A DNA stretch of 64,000 nucleotides from Ignavibacteria bacterium (lineage in GTDB: Bacteria > Bacteroidota > Ignavibacteria > Tepidaquicellales > Tepidaquicellaceae), in assembly GCA_016710985.1 (NCBI GenBank), contig JADJTX010000023.1:1-64000 (forward strand), in the 5' to 3' direction. The notes beneath the pieces are model-generated. The model was not told the DNA's origin and did no database searches. It was given only the letters and a program-made list of their open reading frames with translations. Positions 8,830 through 16,957 of the stretch are shown here, piece after piece. Both the position numbers and the translations under genes were made by a program. Positions within the stretch are counted from its first letter, which is position 1; every line of letters starts with the position of its first letter.

Positions 8830-9655
8830 TTATCTTGAAAATTTAAGCACAGTCTTTCCTGCTGCATAAAGACTTAAAATTCCATTTTCGATCTTATAGG
8901 AATTCACTGATGTCATTGTCGAAACATATTCTTTCTCGCCTGTCCCCGGGCAAGTCATTCTTGTTGAAAAGAACTTTGAGAAAGAAATAAGAGAATCTCT
9001 TATCTGAACAGCTCCGCTTGTCCTGTTGCATCCGGAATTGCTCGTGAATTTATTATCAGCCTGCCTAATTTCGAGGTTGGGAATTCGGTCATATAATTAC
9101 CTTCATCCGGTTTTTGTCCGTTTATCTCTGTCAGATTCCATAAGCCGTTTATTGATGTTGTTTCGGAATTCACACCTGACAAAGTCTTTTTCGATGAATC
9201 AATTTTTTAGAAGCTGAATCAGAAGTTGTTGAGGTAGTATCAGAGTATGGATCTCCGGGAAGCTGAACTCCGCCAGGTCTTAAAATAAACTTATCTGCCA
9301 TTGGTCCTTCGATCCTTTCTCCGGAACCGTCAAGCATGATCAGATCTCCTTTCGAAAATTCAAACTGGCTCATTTCATCGGATTGCTTGTATAATATAAC
9401 CTTATTGATCCCTTCAAGCTTCCATTTGCCGGTTAACGTAAAAGGTCTGACCTGCTTTCCAAGGTATATCATTCTTTCACGATATGTGAAATCTTCTTTC
9501 AATTCCAGTTCATAGTTTATTCCTTCACAATCAGCGCAGGGTATTATGCCGTTGTATGATCCGGATATCTGCACAACTGCGCCGTTATTAACTTCTTCTT
9601 TCCTGCATCCTGATATGAACAGGAAAATCATTACAGTTATTAAAATTATTTTCAT
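8830..9655 (-). CDS. NlpE-like plus META/HslJ-domain lipoprotein (two frameshifts)
   Basis: An envelope lipoprotein (lipobox ISGC at about residues 14-17). The N-terminal domain resembles NlpE/CopN: SYNGIIPCADCEGINYELEL with the CADC motif and TYRERMIYLGK. After a Ser/Thr-rich linker comes a META (HslJ) domain with NGLWNLTEING, NSGCNRTSGAV, TRMTCPG and a final GKTVLKFSR. This second domain appears only after two repairs. One base is missing in the T6 run at 9203-9208, and one near 9090-9100 (TTCCC region). Without repair the protein stops at 9170. NlpE senses envelope and copper stress in enterobacteria, and META domains are common in stress-related lipoproteins. The fused architecture is seen in other genomes, but I cannot assign a specific role. 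Confidence 0.82.
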
Positions 9656-9734
9656 ACTCTAGTTAAATTTTTCCTTAAAATAATTTTTTTATTTCTAAAA
9701 TGATATTTAGAATAATTTATCAACATACTTTTAC

Positions 9735-9808
9735 GATTGAAGATTGAAGATTGAAGATTGAAGATTCACGATTCACGATTGACGATTGACGATTCACGAT
9801 TCACGATT
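9735..9808. repeat. heptanucleotide tandem array
   Basis: Ten consecutive 7-bp units: GATTGAA four times, then GATTCAC, GATTCAC, GATTGAC, GATTGAC, GATTCAC, GATTCAC. It lies about 25 nt past the stop of the gene at 9833-10387. Confidence 0.95.
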
Positions 9809-9832
9809 TCATTTTACCCATCACAGTTTCCA

Positions 9833-10387
9833 TCATTTATCCGAATATTCTTTTAGCAGATATCCGACCACTCTTCTTTTTGTTTCAAAATTCAAATTGC
9901 TCAGATCATAAAACTGATCATCTGCGAACAAAGCTCCGAGTCCTCCTCCTATCAATGCAAACGGTACTCCTAAAATAATACCCACTCCAAGCGCCTGTCC
10001 TATGCTGCCTTCACCATATATGCCGTCGGCTCCTCCTATTGCTCCCAGTACAAATCCAAGCCCTCCTCCAATCGCAGCTCCCCTCCAGAATCCTCTTGCA
10101 TGAAACCTAATTGTCCGGATGTCTTTTATATGCACTTCCTCTGAAAATTCACCGTCTAACATCCTTAATGTTGAATCCTTTAATCCGTAAAGGTTCACAT
10201 CTTTATATATGCTGCGTGAACCTGTCACTACTGTGCAGTCATATGTTGTATCTGATATTGCTTTGAATGTTTTATTCTTTAATATGATTGAGTCGGAGTT
10301 GTTTAATATTACAGTAGTGTCTGAGTTGTTTGAATACAGATCAGAAAAAGTAGTGAAGACAAGGCAAATCAATATTGCAATTTTCAT
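9833..10387 (-). CDS. secreted glycine-zipper protein, unknown function
   Basis: A 184-residue protein with a signal peptide (residues 1-19, cleavage likely after TFSDLYS). An N-terminal beta-rich region follows, then two glycine-rich hydrophobic stretches (about 100-125 and 135-160: GGGLGFVLGAIGGADG and ALIGGGLGALFAD) that look like glycine zippers inserting in or packing against a membrane. The region with IHIKDIRTIRFH resembles small beta-barrel proteins in Bacteroidota that precede glycine zippers. Not recognised beyond this. Lies downstream of a beta-barrel-like gene in the same direction, separated by half of a family B repeat. Confidence 0.65.
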   Translation of the reverse strand: MKIAILICLVFTTFSDLYSNNSDTTVILNNSDSIILKNKTFKAISDTTYDCTVVTGSRSIYKDVNLYGLKDSTLRMLDGEFSEEVHIKDIRTIRFHARGFWRGAAIGGGLGFVLGAIGGADGIYGEGSIGQALGVGIILGVPFALIGGGLGALFADDQFYDLSNLNFETKRRVVGYLLKEYSDK

Positions 10388-10429
10388 AATTATTATTTAG
10401 AAACTTCTGAAAAATTAATTAATACAACA

Positions 10430-10518
10430 AAAATACCACAGAGACGCAAAGAACACAGAGTTTCACAGAGAAATCTTAGTGAATGTATTTTTTAATTTTT
10501 TTTTATAATTGAAAAATG
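10430..10518. repeat. family B half-element overlapping a gene end
   Basis: These 89 nt are the reverse complement of 37281-37371 (right half of copy B4) with few differences, including the loop portion CATTTTTCAATTATAA and an A9 run. The other arm is missing. The shared sequence overlaps the last codons and the stop of the gene at 10503. Confidence 0.88.
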
Positions 10519-11171
10519 ATTGTTACTCCGCTGAAATATACAACCATGTCTGCCTCAAGATTTATGCCGATATTGTATATGGGTTTGATTATAAGACCGC
10601 CTCCTATCTGCATCGCAGCATAAAATCTCGTGCTTGATGGATTTGTATAGGAGAAAGAGTTAGTATCATTAAAGGAGTAATAAGTGCTTACTGAAGATGT
10701 TCTGCTGCTGACGTGCACTCCCGCGCCGACATTCACATAGGCATCAACATCATTTGATTTTTCAAATGTTCCGATCTGTGCATTTAAAAGCAGGTCAAAA
10801 TAACTTTGTTTCCCTCCGGCGAAGTCAGCGCCGTAATTTTCAATATCATCATCGTAGGCAAATGATGTATAAGTAAAATCAGCGCCCAGACTTTTTTTTT
10901 CGGAATAGAAATAGGAAAACCTTGCGTTGATAATAAAATTTGAATTGTAACCGATATAGTAATTATTGGCAACGTATCCGCCGTTTAATGTTGCAAGGTA
11001 TTTATATTTGGAAGGAGAGATGTCCATTGATACGGAAAGAATATCTCTCCTGTAAACTATTGTTGTGACATTTTCATTTTTAAGCGTTACCGTAGAATCG
11101 CTCTGTGCAATAAGTCTTCCTGTAATTTCTTTTTCACTGAATAATGTAATTTTATACTTTTTCCCGTGTAA
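10503..11171 (-). CDS. outer-membrane beta-barrel-like protein, N-terminus lost
   Basis: From the first ATG (11027) the frame encodes 174 residues of alternating hydrophobic strands typical of a small outer-membrane barrel (about eight strands, for example AAMQIGGGLIIKPIYNIGINL). The frame stays open upstream for 48 more codons to a TAG (about 11172-11174). It encodes KYKITLFSEKEITGRLIAQS and more, a beta-rich domain seen in related proteins before the barrel. No start or signal peptide is in frame. Adding one A in the A5 run near 11158 joins a hydrophobic stretch, but still without a clear start. The last four residues (IFQL) and the stop come from the repeat at 10430-10518. Family unknown. 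Confidence 0.6.
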   Translation of the reverse strand, partial: LHGKKYKITLFSEKEITGRLIAQSDSTVTLKNENVTTIVYRRDILSVSMDISPSKYKYLATLNGGYVANNYYIGYNSNFIINARFSYFYSEKKSLGADFTYTSFAYDDDIENYGADFAGGKQSYFDLLLNAQIGTFEKSNDVDAYVNVGAGVHVSSRTSSVSTYYSFNDTNSFSYTNPSSTRFYAAMQIGGGLIIKPIYNIGINLEADMVVYFSGVTIIFQL

Positions 11172-11249
11172 CTAATGAGTCCGGGGATTGTGAAAAGGAT
11201 TGTACTAAATGCTGACAGTAAATTTAGATTGCAAAGTATTACACGGGAA
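11161..11249. repeat. 11-bp perfect inverted repeat with 67-nt spacer
   Basis: TTCCCGTGTAA (11161-11171) and TTACACGGGAA (11239-11249) are perfect inverted copies. The left copy lies exactly where the reading frame of the barrel protein breaks off. Confidence 0.6.
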
Positions 11250-11561
11250 TCTTAAATGGTTATCAGGTCTTCGTTTGTTGTTTTCAACATACTATGAAGA
11301 AAAGAAATGTTTTAAATAAATGCACATATTAAGTTTTATTTATTGATCAATAAATTCTCAGATTTCAGATTCATTGAGATTTAGATTAATTAAAACCAAT
11401 GGACGATTTGTTGAAATCACGATTTCACGATCGATAAAGAAATCTAACGATACCTGCCTGACGATTGACAATTCACGATATCTTGATTCAAGTGTCTAAT
11501 ATCTTTTGATTTACCGAATGAATAAATTTGCTGAAAGTAAAATTTTGCAAACTAAAATTTG
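11250..11561. other. intergenic with degenerate heptads
   Basis: AT-rich, divergent between the barrel gene (minus) and the lipoprotein gene (plus). At 11405-11480 there are degenerate units CACGATT, GACGATT and GACAATT, related to the heptads at 9735-9808. No gene was recognised. Confidence 0.5.
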
Positions 11562-12299
11562 ATGGAGAAATATTTTTATATTTCTTGATCATCTCTATTG
11601 TTTCTTTTTTCCTGCGGAAAGGAAACAAGTAAACCTGCCGCACAAAATTCAAAAGCAAACCTTGAAGAAAACAAGGCGGATAAAACCGGTTCAGCTTCTG
11701 ATATTACGGATGACAGTGTGTTTGTAGATAATTCACAAAGAGATATAGGTCATATTCAGTATGGAATAATGACAGTCCCTCCGGAAATGAAGTATGCCGG
11801 TTCGGTTGTTGTAATGGCTCAATGGAAGGACAGGTCCGGATCTAACGTTCTTTTCATTACTGAAACAGCTGAGAATTCAAATGAAGATAACAGGAGCAAA
11901 GAGCTTTTTGGTTATCATTATGTGACGGATGATGAGGGAAGCAGACTTTTATGGAAGATAAATGATTTCGTAAAGGACTGTCCTGTCGACCTGACTCTTG
12001 AATACATTGACAAATCCCTTGTCATAACCGATCTGGATAAAAACGGAATTGGCGAAAGCAGTTTTTTATATAAAATGTCCTGCAAAGGCGATGTAAGCGC
12101 TGATGACATGAAGCTCATCATGCATGAAGGAGCAAACAAATATGCAATCAGAGGAGTTATGAATCTTGTGATGGAAGGACAGGAACTTGAAAAGGGGAGT
12201 ATGAAAGTTGATCCTTCATTTGATAAAGCCCCGGAAACATTCCGGGAATTTGCAAAAGATCAGTGGGGTAAATTCAGAACTGAAAAAGTTGGTGATTGA
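11562..12299 (+). CDS. lipoprotein of unknown function (frameshifted signal peptide)
   Basis: From an internal TTG at 11598 the protein would begin FLFSCGKE with too short a signal. An ATG at 11562 opens MEKYFYI and is followed by hydrophobic codons in another frame (FLIISIVSF), ending in SCGKETS. One or two base errors in the T runs around 11575-11610 restore a lipoprotein signal with the acylated Cys. The mature protein of about 225 residues has an Asp/Glu/Ser-rich linker, then an alpha/beta domain with KSLVITDLDKNGIGESSFLY, a short Ca-binding-like loop (DLDKNG). No enzyme motif was found. Family unrecognised. Confidence 0.68.
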
Positions 12300-12316
12300 T
12301 AATCTAAATATTCTAG

Positions 12317-12601
12317 TTCTCACAGATAGTACAGATTTTCACAGACCTTAAATGACTTAATTAATTAATTCAGGTTTACTGCTTGACAATTTAAAGTAAG
12401 AGATAGCCACGAATTTCACGAATTAGCACGAATTGACGAAAAGAACTAATAAAATAATTCGTGTAATTCGTGGCGAGAAAAACTTCAAAGTTCAAAGCAG
12501 TCAACTTGAATTAATTAAAATAATGCTATTATCCATTGCAAATTTGGGAAAATGAAAATAAATAATAAATTCTCCGAGAAAATCTGTGCAATCTGTGAGA
12601 C
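12317..12601. repeat. dispersed inverted repeat, family A, copy 3 (split by C1)
   Basis: The left arm TTCTCACAGATAGTACAGAT and onward (12317-12347) pairs with the right arm GAAAATCTGTGCAATCTGTG and onward (12572-12601). The loop is enlarged by family C copy 1. Confidence 0.78.
12404..12477. repeat. dispersed inverted repeat, family C, copy 1
   Basis: The left arm GCCACGAATTTCACGAATTA continues with GCACGAATT. The right arm is AATTCGTGTAATTCGTGGC. The loop is only about 20 nt. Nested within family A copy 3. Confidence 0.85.
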
Positions 12602-12612
12602 ATAAATACACC

Positions 12613-13215
12613 ATGAAAATTAATTTTCTGTTAATTGCAATTTCAGTGATCTTTTATCTTTCAGGCTGCAGCTCATCTTCGGAAACTGAAGAAAGAACTG
12701 AATCAGCAGATGAAGGTTCAGAAGCAAAAACGAAAACAGAATATGGAGAAAGTTCTGTCATATTAAATACTGCTATGTCAGAACAGGGGAATGAGATGTA
12801 CTCGCCTGATATTGATTCCACCTATCTTTACTGGCTCGATAATGATCTTATAATTCTCGACGGCTCAACCAAATGCAATATCTTTGCATTAAATGTTTTA
12901 TACAGATCAGGATTCAAAACCCCTGATGAAAATGCTTTAGCGCGCGATCTTTTTGATACTGCTAATTATAAAGAGATCTTGCCTGTCATAGGAATTAATG
13001 AAATTACCAAAGCAGGAAAAGGGGATCTGGTAGTATGGTACAGTCACGTAATAATTTTTGAATCAGTCTTGGAAATAAACGACGGGGAATATGCAATCGC
13101 CTGGTGGGCAGGGACCCGGCAGCAGGATAATGAAGACAATATCAGAAACAATGTCTGCTACGGAAAGTACAGACTCGACGGAGAATATGTTGTCAGAAGA
13201 CCCGTTAAAAAATAA
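12613..13215 (+). CDS. lipoprotein with an NlpC/P60- or CHAP-like fold (tentative)
   Basis: The start at 12613 gives a lipoprotein signal with lipobox LSGC (around residue 20 of 200). An earlier in-frame start at 12586 would place repeat sequence in the protein and is less likely. After an acidic linker the domain shows a Cys at the start of a helix (STKCNIFALNVLYRSGF) and later GDLVVWYSHVIIFE, where the His follows a GDLV strand. This is the order of catalytic Cys and His in NlpC/P60 and CHAP amidases. No third residue is obvious, so a peptidoglycan amidase role is a guess. The gene's stop runs straight into an AT-rich tandem array. Confidence 0.65.
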   Translation: MKINFLLIAISVIFYLSGCSSSSETEERTESADEGSEAKTKTEYGESSVILNTAMSEQGNEMYSPDIDSTYLYWLDNDLIILDGSTKCNIFALNVLYRSGFKTPDENALARDLFDTANYKEILPVIGINEITKAGKGDLVVWYSHVIIFESVLEINDGEYAIAWWAGTRQQDNEDNIRNNVCYGKYRLDGEYVVRRPVKK

Positions 13216-13406
13216 TTAATTATTAATAATAAAAAATCAAACTGTCATCTCCGAATGCTTTTATCGGGGTACATCTTTAAGATGTTGAAGAATAATCAAG
13301 TGATATTGTTTGGATTCCTGGGAGAGTTTGCGGAAATGTAAGGTTCAGAAATCTCTAACTTTTAATTATTAATTATTAATTATTAATTATTAATTATTAA
13401 TTATTA
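13213..13406. repeat. intergenic filled by TTAATTA arrays and a GTCAT-type repeat
   Basis: Starting inside the upstream stop, TAATTATTAATAAT-type sequence leads into a degenerate palindromic element (TGTCATCTCCGAATGC ... TTGGATTCCTGGGA ... GCGGAAATG). At 13362-13406 six or more TTAATTA heptads follow, ending inside the coaE stop codon (13404-13406). The beginnings of similar GTCATCC sequences are next to family B copies at about 22908 and 37178. Confidence 0.75.
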
Positions 13407-14006
13407 CAGCGCTTTCAGCACCTTACTCAAAAACTCCACCTGTATCTTAAGCTCATCAAGCGTTCTGTTATTAATTATAACAAAATCAGACATGGACATT
13501 TTGCTCTTATCATCCAGCTGAAATTTCATCAGATGATTTATTTCATTGCGGCTTGCCTCATCACGGATCATAAGTCTGCAGACCCTGTTCTTTTTATTTG
13601 AATAAACAGTGACTATGTAGTCAAGATCTTTATAGAAACCGCTTTCAAATAATAATGCTGATTCTATGATCACAATGTCAAACTTGCTTTTCCTTGCTTC
13701 TTTGTTGAGATAACTTATTACGGCGGGATGGACTATCTTATTAATTGCAAGATAATTTTTCTTGTTGTCAAAGATTTTCTCTCTCAGTTTCGGAAGATTT
13801 ATCTTACCTTTATAATTTAAGATATCCTTTCCGAATGCCTTTACGATCTGAGCAACTAATTTCTTGTCTTTAAGATACAGATTTTTTGCAGCAAGATCAG
13901 AATGAAATACTTTAAAGCCGCGCTTTGCAAGCATCTTACATACTTCTGTTTTACCTGAACCAATTCCACCTGTAATTCCTATTACAAGTTTCTTTTTATT
14001 TTTCAT
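13404..14006 (-). CDS. coaE: dephospho-CoA kinase
   Basis: Phosphorylates the ribose 3'-hydroxyl of dephospho-CoA, the last step of coenzyme A synthesis, in the cytosol. The 200-residue protein has the P-loop GITGGIGSGKTEVC near residues 9-22, followed by the acceptor-binding Asp in FHSDLAAK. IVHPAVISYL and VVIESALLFESGFYKDLDYI are conserved, the latter being the family's second substrate motif. Length is typical. Its stop codon is embedded in a TTAATTA tandem array. It starts 28 nt downstream of rny on the same strand, so the two are likely co-transcribed. Confidence 0.95.
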   Translation of the reverse strand: MKNKKKLVIGITGGIGSGKTEVCKMLAKRGFKVFHSDLAAKNLYLKDKKLVAQIVKAFGKDILNYKGKINLPKLREKIFDNKKNYLAINKIVHPAVISYLNKEARKSKFDIVIIESALLFESGFYKDLDYIVTVYSNKKNRVCRLMIRDEASRNEINHLMKFQLDDKSKMSMSDFVIINNRTLDELKIQVEFLSKVLKAL

Positions 14007-14034
14007 TTAAATAATTTGGTTCAATGTATATAAA

Positions 14035-15690
14035 TTATTTTGCGTATGCAATAGACCTTCTTTCCCTAATTACATTAACTTTTATCTGTCCGGGATATTC
14101 CATTTCTTCCTGAATCCTGTGAGCAATGTCAGCCGCTAACTGGTCCTGTGAAACATCATTTACTTTTTCCTGCTCTACTATTACTCTCACTTCTCTGCCG
14201 GCCTGTATTGCGTATGTTTTTGTAACGCCGTCAAATGATTTGGCAATGGTTTCAAGCTTCTCAAGTCTTTTTGAATACGCTTCTACAGATTCACGTCTGG
14301 CTCCGGGTCTTGCGCCGCTTATTGCGTCCGCTGCCTGAACGAGTATCGATATCGGATGTTCCATCGGCATTTCATCATGATGAGCGCCTATGGCGTTACA
14401 GATTATCGGATGCTCCTTACATCTCCTTGCAACTTCATACCCGAGTATTGCGTGCGGTCCTTCTATGTTCCTGTCAATTGTTTTTCCCATGTCATGAAGC
14501 AGTCCGGCTCTTTTTGCCATTTGAGCGTCGAGCCCGAGCTCAGCTGCCATTATGCTTGCAAGATGTCCTACTTCAATTGAATGATTCAATACATTCTGAC
14601 CGTAGCTTGATCGGAATTTCATTCTTCCTATAAGTGTAATGATGTCCCTGTGCACTCCCTGTATTCCCATCTCTATCAGTGTATTTTCACCTACTCTTAC
14701 CAATTCCTCAACAAGCTCCTTATGTACTTTCTCAACGACTTCTTCTATTCTCGCCGGATGAATCCTTCCGTCAGCAATTAACCTCTCCATTGCAACTCTC
14801 GCTACTTCTCTTCTGAACGGATCAAATCCTGAAATGATGATGGCTTCAGGAGTATCATCCACTATTATATCTACACCTGTTACAGCTTCAAATGCGCGTA
14901 TGTTTCTTCCCTCTTTACCGATGATTCTTCCCTTGAGTTCATCTGAATTGATCTGCAGAACGCTGACTGTGGTTTCAACTGAATGGTCTGATGCGGTTCT
15001 TTGAATGGATTGAATTACTATGTTCTTTGAAATCCTGTTGCATTCAAGTTTTGTTTCCTCGCGCACTTCCTGAATTTTCTGCGCAGCCTCGAGCTTTGCA
15101 TCATTAATGAGATTTTCAAACAACACTTTCTTTGCTTCTTCCTCGCTGAGTCCTGAAATTCTCTGAAGCTTTGTCTTTTGCTCTTCAAGAACCTCTGAAT
15201 ATTGTTCGATCATTTTATTTGCTTCTTCGCTCTTGTGAGTTGCTTCCTTCAGCTTGACCTCGAATTCTTCTTCGAGTTTTGAAAGCTTGTTTTCATAATT
15301 TTTGATCTCTGACTTTGTTTTTTCAAGAAGGTCTTTATCTGCTTTTAACTTCTTTTCATCTTCTAATACAGTTTTCTCCCTCTCTTTTACTTCTTCATCA
15401 AATTTCTGTTTCCGTCTGTAAAACTCATCCTTTACTTCAAGCAGTTTTTCCTTTTTAAGGTTCTGTGAAGCTTTATCCGAATCCGATAAGATCTCCTTAG
15501 CTCTTTTTTCCGCTATTTCAATTTTTTCCTTGGACTTTGTTTCAGCATCAGAAATTATTTTCTTCGCTATGTTCTCTGAACCTTCAATTTTTATTTTATT
15601 TGCCCTGGAGTTAAAATACCAGCCAAGAAAAAATGTCAACAGACAAAGCGCTACTAATATCGGTAGTAATATGTATAATTCTAGATCCAT
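14035..15690 (-). CDS. rny: ribonuclease Y
   Basis: Membrane-tethered endoribonuclease that initiates mRNA decay. The 551-residue protein has an N-terminal membrane helix (residues 5-25), a long Glu/Lys-rich coiled coil (about 30-215) and a KH domain (GRIIGKEGRNIRAFEAVTGV, about 250-285). The HD domain carries HSIEVGHLASIMAAELG and LLHDMGKTID with the metal-binding His-Asp pair. It ends with a typical VNVIRERRSIAYAK tail. Order and length fit RNase Y well. The candidate structured RNA and zapA are upstream. Confidence 0.97.
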   Translation of the reverse strand: MDLELYILLPILVALCLLTFFLGWYFNSRANKIKIEGSENIAKKIISDAETKSKEKIEIAEKRAKEILSDSDKASQNLKKEKLLEVKDEFYRRKQKFDEEVKEREKTVLEDEKKLKADKDLLEKTKSEIKNYENKLSKLEEEFEVKLKEATHKSEEANKMIEQYSEVLEEQKTKLQRISGLSEEEAKKVLFENLINDAKLEAAQKIQEVREETKLECNRISKNIVIQSIQRTASDHSVETTVSVLQINSDELKGRIIGKEGRNIRAFEAVTGVDIIVDDTPEAIIISGFDPFRREVARVAMERLIADGRIHPARIEEVVEKVHKELVEELVRVGENTLIEMGIQGVHRDIITLIGRMKFRSSYGQNVLNHSIEVGHLASIMAAELGLDAQMAKRAGLLHDMGKTIDRNIEGPHAILGYEVARRCKEHPIICNAIGAHHDEMPMEHPISILVQAADAISGARPGARRESVEAYSKRLEKLETIAKSFDGVTKTYAIQAGREVRVIVEQEKVNDVSQDQLAADIAHRIQEEMEYPGQIKVNVIRERRSIAYAK

Positions 15691-16178
15691 AGTTTTTTAT
15701 TTCCCCCGTAACGTATATTTTTATTTTATATTTTAATTAGTTAATTGGTTGATTAGTGAATCTGTTAAATTGGTTAATTTTTTTATTCGCTGTTTAGTTT
15801 ACTGACTGTATTATAAGAAGTAAAATTTCAGCAAATCAAGAAATCAACTAAATACGGATCTTCACTGAACTAACAACCTGTTTAAAAATTAAAATAAAAA
15901 AACCGCAGCAGACGCGATAATAGCACAAAGGTTAGTAAAAAACCTTTCCTATATACGGTGGGCGGTGCCAGAATGTCGTTTGCTTCCTCTGATTACTATT
16001 GATGCTTTTCAGCGTCAGTAAAGTTTCCGGCGAACCGGAATGAGGCCTGTAATTGACATTAGTACTGAGCTTTCCTCCCATATAGCTAAACCTGTTGGTT
16101 TTTTATAATGTTTGACTATTGTCTGTGCGGTTTTTATAAACCAAGACTCTTATGTAAAGAACGGTTATTTCTTTAAAT
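15691..16178. other. rny-zapA gap
   Basis: No protein gene was seen in these 488 nt. The right part holds the structured RNA candidate (15896-16134). The left part (15720-15880) is AT-rich and contains loosely repeated TTAATTGG-like octamers. Confidence 0.6.
15896..16134 (-). ncRNA. structured RNA between zapA and rny, 6S RNA candidate
   Basis: On the minus strand the ends pair in a long interrupted stem: AAAACCGCA/TGCGGTTTT, CAGAC/GTCTG and AATAG/CTATT. Further in come AAAAAACC/GGTTTTTT and CTATA/TATAG with GGGAGG/CCGCCC. Two apical hairpins have classic stable loops: TTCCGG-TTCG-CCGGAA, and TGACGCT-GAAA-AGCATCA with one mismatch. The closing stem is followed by a T7 run. A rod-like RNA with a closing stem next to zapA is the usual context of 6S RNA. 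The length (about 239 nt) and two-hairpin apex are not diagnostic, so another structured RNA is possible. Confidence 0.55.
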
Positions 16179-16478
16179 TCACAGATTCTCATCTATTAAT
16201 TCAGAGATGGTCTTCACCTTTGTACTTAATTCGTCCAAAAGTCCTGAATAATCCTTCTCCAGATCAATTTTTGAATCTTTTTCTTTGAAATACTCTTCAG
16301 CAATGTTTAAAGCTGAAACCACTGCTATTGTTTCTTCCGACTGGTTCGGGGATTCATTGTTTATCCTGTTCATTATTCCGTCAAGATAATCCGAGATCCT
16401 TTCAACCTTTTCTGCATTCTCGCCCTGCAGATTGTACTCACTATTGAATATTTTTACCCGTATGTCTTTTTGATGCAT
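16179..16478 (-). CDS. zapA: cell division protein ZapA
   Basis: A 99-residue cytosolic FtsZ-associated protein that cross-links FtsZ protofilaments. The N-terminal globular part (KDIRVKIFNSEYNLQGENAE) and the motif AVVSALNIAEEYFKEKDSK leading into a C-terminal coiled coil are characteristic of ZapA. Length is normal. It lies downstream of a small coiled-coil gene and pheT in the same direction, a common arrangement in Bacteroidota-type genomes. Confidence 0.9.
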   Translation of the reverse strand: MHQKDIRVKIFNSEYNLQGENAEKVERISDYLDGIMNRINNESPNQSEETIAVVSALNIAEEYFKEKDSKIDLEKDYSGLLDELSTKVKTISELIDENL

Positions 16479-16540
16479 TATTTCAATAGATGATTTATTA
16501 TACCCGTGAATTTGAAAATTTGTAAAAAGTCAAACATTTC

Positions 16541-16933
16541 TCAAGTGTCCTGAAATTTCTCGCCGTTGTCGTACTGCTCTAAATGTGTGTCTATCCTTGT
16601 TATTAATTCCTGTATCCTCGACTTTACTGCTGTTTTGTCATTTGATGAAACCTTGTTGTTTGTCGAGTTTAAAACCGAATTCTTCAGATCCGAATTCTCT
16701 TTGTCCTTATTTATTAATTCTGTATTTAATTTTGTATGCTGTAGCTTTAATTCCGATATTTTTAAATTTAAGTTTTTTATGTTTTCCTTTAGTAAAATGT
16801 TCTCATTCTTTAAGTCCTTTAGTTTTGAAATTAATATTTTAACTTTTGTTAAAAGATCATCCAGATTAATTCTCGCGGAATTCTTCTGATCTTTAAAAAA
16901 ATCTTTATTTATTTCACCCGGTTTTTGACTCAT
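16541..16933 (-). CDS. small coiled-coil protein between pheT and zapA
   Basis: A 130-residue, highly charged protein predicted to be almost entirely coiled coil (about residues 20-90, with heptads such as ILISKLKDLKNENILLKENI). A short C-terminal segment RIQELITRIDTHLEQYDNG follows. No catalytic motif. Its position just upstream of zapA suggests a partner in division, analogous in layout (not homology that I can show) to ZapB. The function is inferred from position only. Confidence 0.72.
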   Translation of the reverse strand: MSQKPGEINKDFFKDQKNSARINLDDLLTKVKILISKLKDLKNENILLKENIKNLNLKISELKLQHTKLNTELINKDKENSDLKNSVLNSTNNKVSSNDKTAVKSRIQELITRIDTHLEQYDNGEKFQDT

Positions 16934-16957
16934 TTTAAATTGTTTCTTTGGGAAACT

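Larger units (their letters stand above)
12300..12612. other. intergenic made of nested repeats
   Basis: The whole 313-nt gap between two plus-strand lipoprotein genes is occupied by a family A inverted repeat whose loop contains a complete family C inverted repeat. I see no separate promoter. Confidence 0.7.

Noticed and set aside
12586..12612. Longer N-terminus of the NlpC-like lipoprotein
   Set aside because: The extra nine codons come from the right arm of a family A repeat. The later ATG gives a proper lipoprotein signal.
15896..16134. RNase P or tmRNA in the zapA-rny gap
   Set aside because: Although GGAGGAAAG recalls RNase P, the segment is too short and lacks its other conserved blocks. 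No tag peptide frame or CCA end fits tmRNA.
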